Below, one piece after another: positions 1-7,457 of a stretch of DNA of 21,903 nucleotides. The stretch spans positions 1 to 21,903 of the forward strand of contig JAJRYD010000049.1 in the NCBI GenBank assembly GCA_024275955.1, in the 5' to 3' direction. Made by a program: the position numbers and the translations under genes. Position 1 is the first letter of the stretch; every line of letters starts with the position of its first letter. This DNA is from Nitrospirota bacterium. Its GTDB lineage: Bacteria; Nitrospinota_A; UBA7883; JACRGQ01. A model generated the notes under the pieces. The model did no database searches, was not told the origin of the DNA, and saw only the letters and a list, made by a program, of their open reading frames with translations.

Positions 1-91
1 CGTTGAGTATTGCTGATTTGCCATCAATACCGGCTTGCCTGTATCTCTCTCGTATCTTGTTTAGATACTCCTTCTTCGATTTCGTACCCAT
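1..91 (-). CDS. Transposase, 5' end only (DDE/rve type, IS481/ISNCY-like), runs off the left edge
   Basis: The minus strand reads from an ATG at 91 into the window edge and gives 30 residues beginning MGTKSKKEYLNKIRERYRQA. This basic start (KKEYL..IRERYR.A) resembles the N-terminus of integrase-core transposases annotated as IS481/ISNCY-like; that family call is from memory of such proteins. A good Shine-Dalgarno (GGAGG, 9 nt before the ATG) supports the start. The catalytic domain lies outside the window, so activity cannot be judged. The repeated motif at 109-177 sits where the element's end would be expected. Confidence 0.6.
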   Translation of the reverse strand, partial: MGTKSKKEYLNKIRERYRQAGIDGKSAILN

Positions 92-108
92 ATTCATCCT
101 CCATTAAC

Positions 109-177
109 GGGTTAGATGAAATATGAGGCAACGAACGCTTTTTACAACCCATATGGGTTAGATTTAATATGAGGCAA
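109..177. repeat. Paired 23-nt direct repeats at the presumed end of the left IS
   Basis: Copies lie at 109-131 and 155-177. Both read GGGTTAGATnnAATATGAGGCAA, with differences only in the middle. They lie just upstream of the transposase start, where the left element should end, so they are probably subterminal transposase-binding repeats (inference). The core TAATATGAGGCA also occurs on the minus strand at 12542-12553. Confidence 0.6.
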
Positions 178-231
178 TTTGTACGGTCACCAAGAATGTA
201 ACTCGTTGGATAACCAAAGCGATTCCCGTAA

Positions 232-322
<91 letters not shown>

Positions 323-340
323 GGTACAAATGGAGGATGG

Positions 341-370
341 ATTATAACAAGAAGATAGGAAAACTGGTAA
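341..370 (-). promoter_or_regulatory. Promoter of tRNA-Ser(GGA)
   Basis: Minus strand: TTACCA (370 to 365, 4/6 match to the -35 consensus), an 18-nt spacer, and a perfect TATAAT (346 to 341), 18 nt before the tRNA 5' end. It lies between the tRNA and the end of the TPR membrane gene. Confidence 0.6.
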
Positions 371-402
371 GAAATTGGGGGAAACTGGAATCTAGGCACT
401 TT

Positions 403-2283
403 CTAAGGAACGTGAGAACCTTGGCTAATCCCTCGCCCCCTCACTCCATCTGCCCGTGCCTTTTCGAGGTTAGCTCTTATCTCTTCGCTCTCAGGCCTAA
501 TACCTTGAGCCTTTTGCAAATGCTCAATCGCTTCGTTTATGCGTCCCATTTCAAGCAAAGCTTTTCCTATGTCGTTATGGGCCGTGGCAGAAAGCGGAAG
601 AAGCGCTACCGCCCTGCGCAGATGCTCGACCCCATCATCCAAATTTCCACGCTTGATAAGAATCAGCCCCAGCTGTGAGTGCGGCCTTGCAAAATTCGGC
701 TTTATCTCTATCGCTTTGCGGAAACTCGCGGTAGCGTCATCAAGCTTTCCTGCCTTCACAAGCACCATGCCGAGGTTATTGTGAGCAAGAGCGAAACGGG
801 GAGCGAGTATAATAGCTTTTTGAAAATGCGCGATCGCTTCGTCCGGCTTTCCTTCTTTCATAAAAACTATTCCAAGATTATTATAAGTTTTGGGGGCATC
901 TGGCTTTAGTTCAAGCGATATCCGTAGATGTTTTTCGGCCTTCTCTAGTTCGCCAAGCCTTATAAAGCTTAAAGCAAGATTGGTCTGGCCTATAACACTC
1001 TTATGGTTTACAGATACCGCTTTTTCGAACAGTGCCGTATTGCTTTGCCATGTAAGCACCTGAAAGGCCGCGAGGATTCCAAGCGGTATCGGAATTAATA
1101 GGCAAATTTGTCTAATCCTCTTACTCTTTAGCTTTAGAAAAAAAAACGAAACCGCCAACGACGCTCCAAGCATCGGGATATAAAGATAACGGTCGGCTAC
1201 GGTAGAGGTGGCATGCAGATAGTACGGGACGATACCTATCACGGGAAGAATGCCGATGACAAATATACTGAAAGGGAGAACTATCAATATACGGTTTTTC
1301 ATTCTGCCGGCGAAAAAAAGCAACGCGAACGGCACAACCCAGCTGACATAAACAGACCAGCCGTTTAAAAGAAAATCTGTCGAGCGGCCGTAATCTATAG
1401 CGAGAGACAGTGGCACGAATATTTTATAAAGATAAAACGCCAAAATATCTCCCGCTATGAACGGACGGCTCCAGAGAGGCGTGGCAACTACCATCCACTC
1501 CTTTGGCTGTACAAAAAGCGTAAAGAGGACAAAGAGAAACGAAACCGCTATCCACAAAGCTAAAGATTTGGCCGATTTATTTGCCGGCCGTCCCACCGCC
1601 CAGCGGTCGAGAACGAAGAGAAGCAGAGGCACCACAACCACAATCGGCTTTACAAGTATCGCGAAGATGAAGGTGGAAAACGCCTTTAAATAATGAAAGG
1701 TTATTGCTCTATCGGAAAGCTCAATCACCCCCGACGCTCCAAAGGCGTAGATAAGATATTCCCGTATAGTCAAAAAAACAAAAAATCCGGCGAGGACGGT
1801 ATGAAACCCCGTCACCCACGCAACCGCCTCTACCTGAACAGGGTGCAAGGCAAAAAGCACAGCCCCCATTACGGCTGGCAATGTAATTTGCGAACTATCG
1901 CGGTCGTTATAAGACCCTCTAAAGCCGTACCGTAATAGCAATGCAAGTATATTAAAAACCAGCAGAGTGTTGAGCAGATGAACGACAAGGTTTGCGGTAT
2001 GAAAGACCGATGGTTCAAGCCCTGCGACGGCACTGGCGGAAATTATATATCTGGAAAACGACGCAATCGCCGCCCATACCGTAAAAAAAAGAGGGCTGTA
2101 GTTCGGCGAGTAAAGGTCTGTCCATAAACGTGAAACGCTTTCGAGTGTGGCAGGGTTGAGGTTCTGGTTTTCTAAAAGGAACCTGTCGTCATCCCAGTTA
2201 AGAAAAGGGAAACCAGCAACAGGCCAGTAAACAAGAATAACCGAAAAAAACAGCAGTGAAACGGCAACCGCAGGGGAACGCAT
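403..2283 (-). CDS. TMTC-like polytopic membrane protein with C-terminal TPRs
   Basis: This 626-residue protein has about ten hydrophobic helices over residues 1-410, then five TPR units from about 430 to 605 (pattern YNNLG...G..DEAI.HF.KAI...P). The membrane half carries marks of the TMTC/GT-C glycosyltransferase-like family: an acidic first loop NWDDDRF (29-35), HLLNTLLVF (102-110), ALHPVQVEAVAW (145-156) and ADRYLYIP (363-370). By family it probably acts at the inner membrane with a lipid-linked sugar donor or a membrane assembly partner; substrate and catalysis are unproven. There is no Shine-Dalgarno at the ATG; a TATAAT ends 6 nt upstream, suggesting a leaderless transcript. The tRNA-Ser(GGA) lies downstream on the same strand. 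Confidence 0.85.
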   Translation of the reverse strand: MRSPAVAVSLLFFSVILVYWPVAGFPFLNWDDDRFLLENQNLNPATLESVSRLWTDLYSPNYSPLFFTVWAAIASFSRYIISASAVAGLEPSVFHTANLVVHLLNTLLVFNILALLLRYGFRGSYNDRDSSQITLPAVMGAVLFALHPVQVEAVAWVTGFHTVLAGFFVFLTIREYLIYAFGASGVIELSDRAITFHYLKAFSTFIFAILVKPIVVVVPLLLFVLDRWAVGRPANKSAKSLALWIAVSFLFVLFTLFVQPKEWMVVATPLWSRPFIAGDILAFYLYKIFVPLSLAIDYGRSTDFLLNGWSVYVSWVVPFALLFFAGRMKNRILIVLPFSIFVIGILPVIGIVPYYLHATSTVADRYLYIPMLGASLAVSFFFLKLKSKRIRQICLLIPIPLGILAAFQVLTWQSNTALFEKAVSVNHKSVIGQTNLALSFIRLGELEKAEKHLRISLELKPDAPKTYNNLGIVFMKEGKPDEAIAHFQKAIILAPRFALAHNNLGMVLVKAGKLDDATASFRKAIEIKPNFARPHSQLGLILIKRGNLDDGVEHLRRAVALLPLSATAHNDIGKALLEMGRINEAIEHLQKAQGIRPESEEIRANLEKARADGVRGRGISQGSHVP

Positions 2284-2289
2284 GAGCGA

Positions 2290-2295
2290 ATTATA
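2290..2295 (-). promoter_or_regulatory. Perfect -10 box for the TMTC-like gene, leaderless geometry
   Basis: The minus strand reads TATAAT-TCGCTC-ATG. A start site 6-7 nt after the -10 box would fall on the initiation codon. The -35 match (TTATCT, 18-nt spacer) is weak. Confidence 0.5.
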
Positions 2296-2508
2296 TCACA
2301 GCGAAAAAACGGTAGATAATGATGCTTGCGGCAACGGCGTTATAGATGTTCTTGCCTACCCTCTCCGTATCATCAGCAAATCGAATTTACAAAGATAAAC
2401 AAGAATGAAAAAAGGTGCGAAGTAACGAGCGAGGGAACGTAGGTTCACGCCTACATAGCGGAGTGAGGGCTGGCGTAACGAAGTAATGCGACGCTTACCC
2501 GACATAAA
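2296..2508. other. Non-coding stretch, no gene seen
   Basis: No convincing ORF or RNA gene. A small hairpin GTAGG-TTCACG-CCTAC lies at 2439-2454, flanked by two similar tracts (GCGAAGTAACGAG near 2417 and CGTAACGAAGTAATGCG near 2474). This is repeat-like filler of unknown origin between the TMTC-like gene and the duplicated tRNA end. Confidence 0.4.
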
Positions 2509-2527
2509 TGGAGGAGAGAGGGGGATT
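2509..2527 (-). repeat. Duplicated 3' end of tRNA-Ser(CGA), att-like
   Basis: The 19 bases TGGAGGAGAGAGGGGGATT are an exact copy of 2664-2682, the 3' end (CCA, acceptor strand, half of the T-arm) of tRNA-Ser(CGA). The offset is 155 bp. Integrases commonly recombine at tRNA 3' ends, so this may be an attachment-site scar; local duplication is also possible. No integrase gene lies nearby. Confidence 0.6.
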
Positions 2528-2575
2528 AGCTAAAGCCGTTTACTGGAACTCTGTAGGTAGGCTCGCTGAAACTCC
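2524..2575. repeat. Diverged repeat, partner at 2816-2870
   Basis: Both copies begin TTAGCTAAAGCC and, after about 20 less similar bases, share AGGCTCGC and TCCGC in the same order. They flank tRNA-Ser(CGA) in the same orientation. They look like two aged copies of one intergenic element. Confidence 0.45.
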
Positions 2576-2631
2576 GCTGACGCTTCGTTTTCGAACCCAG
2601 AGAGTTAGAATCATAGCCACCCTTGCGCCAT

Positions 2632-2655
2632 AAAAACCTACTCCCTTTGGGAGTA
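2632..2655 (-). terminator. Rho-independent terminator of tRNA-Ser(CGA)
   Basis: On the minus strand, 8 nt after the tRNA CCA, a perfect 7-bp stem TACTCCC-AAA-GGGAGTA (2655 to 2639) is followed by GG and a run of five T. Position, stem and T tract suit an intrinsic terminator. Confidence 0.75.
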
Positions 2656-2663
2656 CATTTTCG

Positions 2664-2754
<91 letters not shown>

Positions 2755-2771
2755 AAACATCGGGAACCGAA

Positions 2772-2777
2772 ATTATA
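2772..2777 (-). promoter_or_regulatory. -10 box of tRNA-Ser(CGA)
   Basis: A perfect TATAAT on the minus strand, 17 nt before the tRNA 5' end. No good -35 was seen at 16-18 nt. Confidence 0.5.
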
Positions 2778-3168
2778 GCAGAACAACCGGCAACATACTC
2801 TACACGGAAATGATTTTAGCTAAAGCCATCCATTTAAAATACTGCCGGAAGGCTCGCACCTGTTCCGCCTTTTTTCGAGTTTTAATCAATGGCTGTGGAA
2901 ATTATGCTTTAAAAACACCGAAACCGATTCAAAAAAGCTTCTGCCTTATTCGAAGTAGAACTAATTCTGCCGAAAACCATATAAGTGGGACTGTTTCCAG
3001 AGGTGTTCCGCGGAGTGCGGGACGGGAGGGTACCAAATTCTTTTTGCAATTGAAAATAAAGCAGTTGAAAACCACCCCAGCCCTACTGGTGGCCCCTCCT
3101 TATGCTATGGCAAGGAGGGAAAATCTTTGGCAATTCAAACTGATACACTACCTGTTTTAAGCAATAGC
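2778..3168. repeat. Repeat-rich intergenic region with a dispersed-repeat copy at 3071-3153
   Basis: I see no credible gene. The second copy of the TTAGCTAAAGCC repeat lies at 2816-2870. At 3071-3153 is a degenerate intergenic repeat: ACCACCCC, then an imperfect CCTCCTT/AAGGAGGG palindrome, then AATTCAAACTGATACACTACC. The same ordered motifs recur at 15841-15908, and the final motif also at 15739-15761 in inverse orientation. Confidence 0.5.
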
Positions 3169-3198
3169 TTGGCTTCCACCCCACTGCTTTGATAGAAT
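3169..3198 (+). promoter_or_regulatory. Promoter of the cytochrome c peroxidase gene
   Basis: TTGGCT (3169-3174), an 18-nt spacer and TAGAAT (3193-3198), followed by a Shine-Dalgarno AAGGAG and the ATG at 3223. The -35 falls at the edge of the dispersed repeat. Confidence 0.5.
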
Positions 3199-3222
3199 GG
3201 AGCATCTTAAGGAGTTTTAAAT

Positions 3223-4410
3223 ATGTATAGTCAGAAATACCGGAAGCGTATCTGTTCACCGCTTTTTCTCCATAAAAAAGCTATCCCTTATCTCCTCGTT
3301 CTGCTCCTCTTGAGCTTATCTCCATACAAAGCATTCGCGGAAGATATTCGGTATTCGGCAGACGAAATACGTTCCGGCAGTTTTATCCTAAAACTCCCGC
3401 TCGGCCTTGAGGCAGACAAGTTTTACATACCCTCAGATAACCCTATGAGCAGAGAAAAGATAGAGCTGGGGCGGGCGCTTTATTTCGATGAACGGCTCTC
3501 GCGCGACGACACCGTCTCCTGCGCCTCCTGCCACTCTGTCGACAACGGATTCACCGACAACCTTGCGGTATCATTAGGCATTGACGGACAAGAAGGCGGC
3601 AGAAGCGCGCCTACCATAATAAACCGCGCGTTCTCCAAAGAGCAGTTTTGGGACGGCAGGGCAAAATCGCTGGAAGAGCAGGCGAAGGGGCCTTTGACCA
3701 ACCCTATAGAGATGGGAATGCCGAGCGAAGATGCCGTGATAAAAAAGATAGCCTCCATCAAAGGGTACCGGAAATGGTTCAGACAGGTTTTTGGGCGAGA
3801 TGTAAATATAGACGACCTAGCAAAAGCTATAGCCACCTTTGAAAGAACTGTCCTCTCCGGCGATTCCAGGGTAGACAGGTTTACAGCCGGCGACAAGACT
3901 GCCTTAACAAAATCTGAAAAGCGCGGGCTGAAACTTTTCCGTGGAAAAGCTAGGTGCAGTCAATGCCATAGCGGGGCCAACTTTACCAACGAGAAATATC
4001 ACAACCTCGGCGTTAGCTGGGGCAAAATTCCCACAGATATGGGGCGCAACGCTGTTACCGGCAAAGAGCATCATACAGCCGCTTTTAAAACCCCTACCCT
4101 GCGTGATATAGACGATACAGCCCCGTACATGCACGACGGTTCGATAGAAACGCTGGAAGGTGTGATAGATTTTTACGATAAAGGCGGGGTTGGAAACCAG
4201 TTCCTTGATAACGAAATGAGAAGATCCGAGCTTTCGCTAAACAGAATGCTCGATTCGTTCGAAAAAGAAAAAAATGTAAAACCAAGAAGCAATGAAGGAA
4301 CGAAGCTGGGGCTTACTGTGGGAGAAAGGGCCGACCTTGTGGCATTTATGAAAGCATTAAGCGGTAAAGGCTGGCAAAACGCGGGGGCACCCGACTCTTT
4401 TCCAAAGTAA
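3223..4410 (+). CDS. Periplasmic di-haem cytochrome c peroxidase (MauG/CcpA family)
   Basis: The 395-residue product has a signal peptide (hydrophobic core 21-33, AFA cleavage motif near 37-39). Two c-type haem motifs are present: CASCH (100-104) and CSQCH (245-249). Also visible are the conserved FWDGRA (142-147), a calcium/interdomain-like region, and APYMHDGS (300-307), whose Met is the usual distal ligand of the high-potential haem. Length is near the family norm. By family it reduces H2O2 to water with electrons from a small cytochrome or quinol chain in the periplasm; MauG-type oxidation of a protein partner is an alternative. AAGGAG precedes the ATG. It converges with the minus-strand cluster ending at 4422, which includes another CxxCH protein. 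Confidence 0.93.
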   Translation: MYSQKYRKRICSPLFLHKKAIPYLLVLLLLSLSPYKAFAEDIRYSADEIRSGSFILKLPLGLEADKFYIPSDNPMSREKIELGRALYFDERLSRDDTVSCASCHSVDNGFTDNLAVSLGIDGQEGGRSAPTIINRAFSKEQFWDGRAKSLEEQAKGPLTNPIEMGMPSEDAVIKKIASIKGYRKWFRQVFGRDVNIDDLAKAIATFERTVLSGDSRVDRFTAGDKTALTKSEKRGLKLFRGKARCSQCHSGANFTNEKYHNLGVSWGKIPTDMGRNAVTGKEHHTAAFKTPTLRDIDDTAPYMHDGSIETLEGVIDFYDKGGVGNQFLDNEMRRSELSLNRMLDSFEKEKNVKPRSNEGTKLGLTVGERADLVAFMKALSGKGWQNAGAPDSFPK

Positions 4411-4421
4411 AAGTCTAAACG

Positions 4422-4880
4422 TTAATTAAACTCGACTTTTCCGCTATCACCAACCAACGAACGCCACCGTTTCAAAACAAGAGCCTTAATCTTCGTTCTT
4501 TCACCAGCATGAAGCGCGGAGAAGCTTTCCTTCCCTTTAAGGTTTACCGTTATCGGCAAACCTTTACCGCAAACAGCACCGGCAAAATGCTGTTTCTCAT
4601 CTTCCATGGCATTTATAAGTTCCAAAACTTTTCTATCGCATTCAGCCCGTCCTATAGAATCTCCAAACTTTTGAGAGCCAGAACGGCCGATAATCATCCA
4701 CGCGGCATTTAGAGATACCATCAAGACAACAGCTAGAAGCATATTTTTTACGGTGAAGTTCTTATTAACATACCCCTCGGTGGAAGCGGTAACGACATGC
4801 CGTACATCTTCTGTTGGTTTGCCGCATTCGGTGCAGACCGGAAAGTCCAGCACCTCCTTTTTACAATGCGGGCAGATCAT
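4422..4880 (-). CDS. Zinc-ribbon membrane protein of unknown function
   Basis: A 152-residue protein. An N-terminal zinc-ribbon motif has Cys at 3, 6, 16 and 19 (CPHC...CTEC). A single membrane helix spans about 47-65, so the ribbon should face the cytoplasm and the C-terminal part (66-152, with Cys 81 and 104) the periplasm; topology is inferred. It starts 3 nt after the stop of the CxxCH membrane protein and has no visible Shine-Dalgarno, so it is probably translationally coupled. I do not recognise the C-terminal domain. It may be an assembly or regulatory partner of the haem protein upstream. Confidence 0.7.
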   Translation of the reverse strand: MICPHCKKEVLDFPVCTECGKPTEDVRHVVTASTEGYVNKNFTVKNMLLAVVLMVSLNAAWMIIGRSGSQKFGDSIGRAECDRKVLELINAMEDEKQHFAGAVCGKGLPITVNLKGKESFSALHAGERTKIKALVLKRWRSLVGDSGKVEFN

Positions 4881-4883
4881 TTT

Positions 4884-5546
4884 TTAAAAAGTTTGCGAAG
4901 CTATTATTACTATAACCGTAATGGAAATGAGGACGCTGATTATAGACGCGATATTGTAGAGTGAGCAGTTATAGCGGAACTCGATAATATCATCCTCCAG
5001 TTTGCTCTCCCGCCCTTTGGCTATCTTCCCGCCGAGCAGGGCAAATTTATATGCCACTATAAGCGTAATTCCTAAAAAGAGGAGAGCCTTCACAAGATAG
5101 ATAAAAAGATAACTATTGTCCCGCACCCACGCCCCTTGTGCTTCGATAACCGTCGAGAGAAGAATGGAGCCTGTAATAGCGATTATAAAGACCGAGGCGT
5201 ACATATACTTTTTTTCATTGCCTGTTGGGTTTGCCTCTTCTATCCGCCTGCCGGCATAACCGGCAAACAGTATGCCGCCAAGAAGCGCAACCCCCGCTAC
5301 GGCATGTATAGGCAAAAGAAAGCGACGGGCTTTCTTTTTCATATCGTCGCTAAAGATGCCAAGCGATGGAAGCTTATAAAAATTCTCTACAAACGCGTCG
5401 CCCTCCTGGGTGAAGTTCAGCTCTATATATTCGCCGACATGACAATACTCGCATTGCTTCCCTGTCTCTTCCATGAACCCGATTGTCGCCTCGGCAAAAC
5501 CGGAGAGGGAGATAATCATCAGTATCGTTATTAACATATTTTTCAT
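4884..5546 (-). CDS. Membrane-anchored monohaem c-type cytochrome-like protein
   Basis: The 220-residue protein has a signal peptide (1-20), then a single c-type haem motif CEYCH (32-36) in a short periplasmic segment. Four hydrophobic helices follow (about 77-98, 115-134, 147-171, 198-217). His81 at the start of the first helix could be a b-haem or copper ligand (inference). The helical part vaguely recalls CopD/DUF2269-like four-helix proteins, but I cannot name a family. Its ATG overlaps the rsmB stop in an ATGA junction, and the zinc-ribbon gene follows after 3 nt. It may pass electrons between the quinone pool and periplasmic acceptors such as the nearby di-haem peroxidase. Confidence 0.75.
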   Translation of the reverse strand: MKNMLITILMIISLSGFAEATIGFMEETGKQCEYCHVGEYIELNFTQEGDAFVENFYKLPSLGIFSDDMKKKARRFLLPIHAVAGVALLGGILFAGYAGRRIEEANPTGNEKKYMYASVFIIAITGSILLSTVIEAQGAWVRDNSYLFIYLVKALLFLGITLIVAYKFALLGGKIAKGRESKLEDDIIEFRYNCSLYNIASIISVLISITVIVIIASQTF

Positions 5547-6856
5547 TTTCTCTTTTCCATCATAGCCGCAAAAAAACCGTCCATCCCAAAATATCCCGGA
5601 AATACCTTTAAAAAACTTCCGCAGGTAAGACCTGCTTTGGCAAGCTCCGGTTCCCTCTTGCCTATATCAAGCAGTTTAAAGGAACTATCCCGCTCAAGGA
5701 ACTCTTTTATTACCGCGTCGCTCTCCTCCGGCTCGAAAGAACAAACGGCATAAACAAGCAGTCCGCCAGCATCAACAAAGCCGGCGGCATTAGTAAGCAA
5801 TTTCGACTGTAGCCTGCTTTTTCCCTCAATCGCCTTTTTCGATTCACGGTATTTCATCTCCGGGTGACGGCGCACTGTTCCCATATTGGAGCATGGCGCG
5901 TCGATAAAAACAGCGTCAAACAAAGCTTTAAACGGCAAGCTTTGAGAGGCATCTGCACATACAGGGCTATCGTTTTTTATGCCAAGCAGACGCAGTTCGC
6001 GTAGTTTCCCAAAAGAGCTGTCCAACGAAGTTACACGCGACGAACTTCCAAGCACCATCGACAACGCCGCGCTTTTATTCCCCCTGCCGGCACAAAGCTC
6101 CAGCAGGCTACCATTGAACCCTGAAAAAAGCGAAACAGCGACAAGCGACGACTGATCCTGCGGAGATATCACGCCCTTTTTCACAAGTTTCGTTGTAACT
6201 ACAGCGTTGCCGCTTTCTATTTCCAGCCCTATACAGCTAAACCTGTTCCTTTCGAACCGGAGATTATGTTTTTCAAACTCTAGTTTATCGTTCACCCTAA
6301 AATTCTGCGGAGGGATTTTATTATTCGCTTTCATTATCTCCACCGCCGTTTCAAAACCGTAGGTGTCGAGATACCTCTTTGCCATCCATACAGGATGCGA
6401 TAGCGCGGTGGCTACATCTTCCGCCTTGCTGTTTTCATCTACGTTAATTTTAAAATTTTCCAAACTTTCGGAACAAAACCGCCTCATAAGGGCGTTGACA
6501 AATTTCGCGCTACCCTCATGCCCATGCTTGCGGGCAAGGTTTACCGATTCGTTTACTACCGCGTGCGGAGGCACCCTCTCCATAAAAACAACTTGATAAA
6601 GCCCAAGCCTTAAAATGTTTAAAATTTTCTCCGAGAGTTTTTGTAACTTTCTTTTGCTTCTTTTGGCGATAAAGTAATCGAGAAAAATCGACTGCCTCAA
6701 AACGCCGAAGTATAACGCTTTTAGAAACGCTTTATCTCTCTTGGCCAAACCAGCGTTGGATGATATAAAGTTCTCAAACAGATAGTTAGACCATCCGCCG
6801 CGGCTGAACGTTTTTAAGAGAAGCTTGAGCGCCGATTCGCGCATAGAGGGAATCAT
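5543..6856 (-). CDS. rsmB: 16S rRNA m5C967 methyltransferase RsmB
   Basis: An N-terminal NusB-like helical domain (about residues 7-137 from the chosen start) is followed by a Rossmann methyltransferase domain. SAM-binding motif I is ELCAGRGNKS, motif IV is DAPCSNMGT with the Cys that helps release product, and motif VI is YAVCSFEPEES with the nucleophilic Cys. By family it makes m5C967 in 16S rRNA using SAM. An upstream in-frame ATG at 6910 would overlap the HIT gene by 35 nt; I prefer the ATG at 6856, 19 nt after the HIT stop, which begins MIPSMRES (437 aa). The ATG at 6844 is also possible. It is cotranscribed with the HIT gene above and overlaps the haem membrane gene below. Confidence 0.92.
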   Translation of the reverse strand: MIPSMRESALKLLLKTFSRGGWSNYLFENFISSNAGLAKRDKAFLKALYFGVLRQSIFLDYFIAKRSKRKLQKLSEKILNILRLGLYQVVFMERVPPHAVVNESVNLARKHGHEGSAKFVNALMRRFCSESLENFKINVDENSKAEDVATALSHPVWMAKRYLDTYGFETAVEIMKANNKIPPQNFRVNDKLEFEKHNLRFERNRFSCIGLEIESGNAVVTTKLVKKGVISPQDQSSLVAVSLFSGFNGSLLELCAGRGNKSAALSMVLGSSSRVTSLDSSFGKLRELRLLGIKNDSPVCADASQSLPFKALFDAVFIDAPCSNMGTVRRHPEMKYRESKKAIEGKSRLQSKLLTNAAGFVDAGGLLVYAVCSFEPEESDAVIKEFLERDSSFKLLDIGKREPELAKAGLTCGSFLKVFPGYFGMDGFFAAMMEKRK

Positions 6857-6875
6857 CAAAAAAAGACGCCGGGGC

Positions 6876-7220
6876 TTACCCGGGGGGCCAGCCCATCGGC
6901 CTTCCGCCAAGCAGGTGAAGGTGAAGATGGTCGACCTCTTGTCCGCCGTACTTCCCCTGATTTATAACTGTCCTAAAGCCGGTTTTGTCTATACCTTTTT
7001 TAGAGGCAACCTCTTTTATAGCCCTGAATATCTCCTCGAGCATCTCCCCGCTTCCATCCGCTATGCTGGTGGTATTTGGTATATGCTCTTTTGGTATTAC
7101 AAGATAATGATGGGGTGCTTGCGGATTGAGATCCCTTATAACTATAACCAGCTCACCATCATAAATAATATTGGAAGGGATATCGCCCCTTATTATCTTG
7201 CAGAAAACACAGTCATCCAT
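6876..7220 (-). CDS. hinT: HIT-family nucleotide hydrolase (HinT-like)
   Basis: The 114-residue protein has the full histidine triad HLHLH (98, 100, 102) within VDHLHLHLLGGR and the typical MGWPPG ending of HinT proteins. It also has the N-terminal CVFCKII motif. By family it hydrolyses purine nucleoside phosphoramidates and acyl- or aminoacyl-adenylates in the cytoplasm. It is the first gene of the minus-strand cluster. There is no Shine-Dalgarno before the ATG, but a TAGAAT ends 7 nt upstream, so a leaderless transcript is likely. Confidence 0.93.
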   Translation of the reverse strand: MDDCVFCKIIRGDIPSNIIYDGELVIVIRDLNPQAPHHYLVIPKEHIPNTTSIADGSGEMLEEIFRAIKEVASKKGIDKTGFRTVINQGKYGGQEVDHLHLHLLGGRPMGWPPG

Positions 7221-7227
7221 AACGCAG

Positions 7228-7257
7228 ATTCTATTACATTTTACGAAAAATTAACAA
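7228..7257 (-). promoter_or_regulatory. Promoter of the HIT-rsmB cluster
   Basis: Minus strand: TTGTTA (7257 to 7252, 4/6), an 18-nt spacer, TAGAAT (7233 to 7228, 5/6), then 7 nt to the ATG. The start site is predicted at or next to the start codon. Confidence 0.55.
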
Positions 7258-7457
7258 TCACGCCCCACGCACGGCGCGGAGGCGGTAGCACGGCCAGCAG
7301 TAGCCACACGCGGAAAATATAATTTTTAGAAACTTTACACAATTTTTGGCAAACGCCCCGCTACCGGCTCCCGCCCTTGCCGGTTTACTTTTCGTAAGCG
7401 CCTCGCCACCAAGAGACAGTGACATATGAGTAAAATTTTAGAATCTATCTGGTGGAG
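7258..7457. other. Intergenic region with a GC-rich tract and a hairpin
   Basis: No gene seen. The GC-rich tract near 7262-7313 contains GCGGTAGC, which recurs inverted as GCTACCGC near 7457 at the hldE end. A hairpin ACCGGC-10 nt-GCCGGT lies at 7363-7384 downstream of hldE; it has no T run on the minus strand, so a terminator role is unsure. Confidence 0.35.

Noticed and set aside
2581-2640. A tRNA-like stretch with TTCGAACCC near 2591
   Set aside because: It has a T-loop-like sequence but no matching stem, acceptor or anticodon arm, so it is at most a relic.
6857-6910. A longer RsmB start at 6910
   Set aside because: The extra 18 residues are read out of frame from the HIT gene's 3' end, and the overlap is unnecessary given the ATG at 6856.
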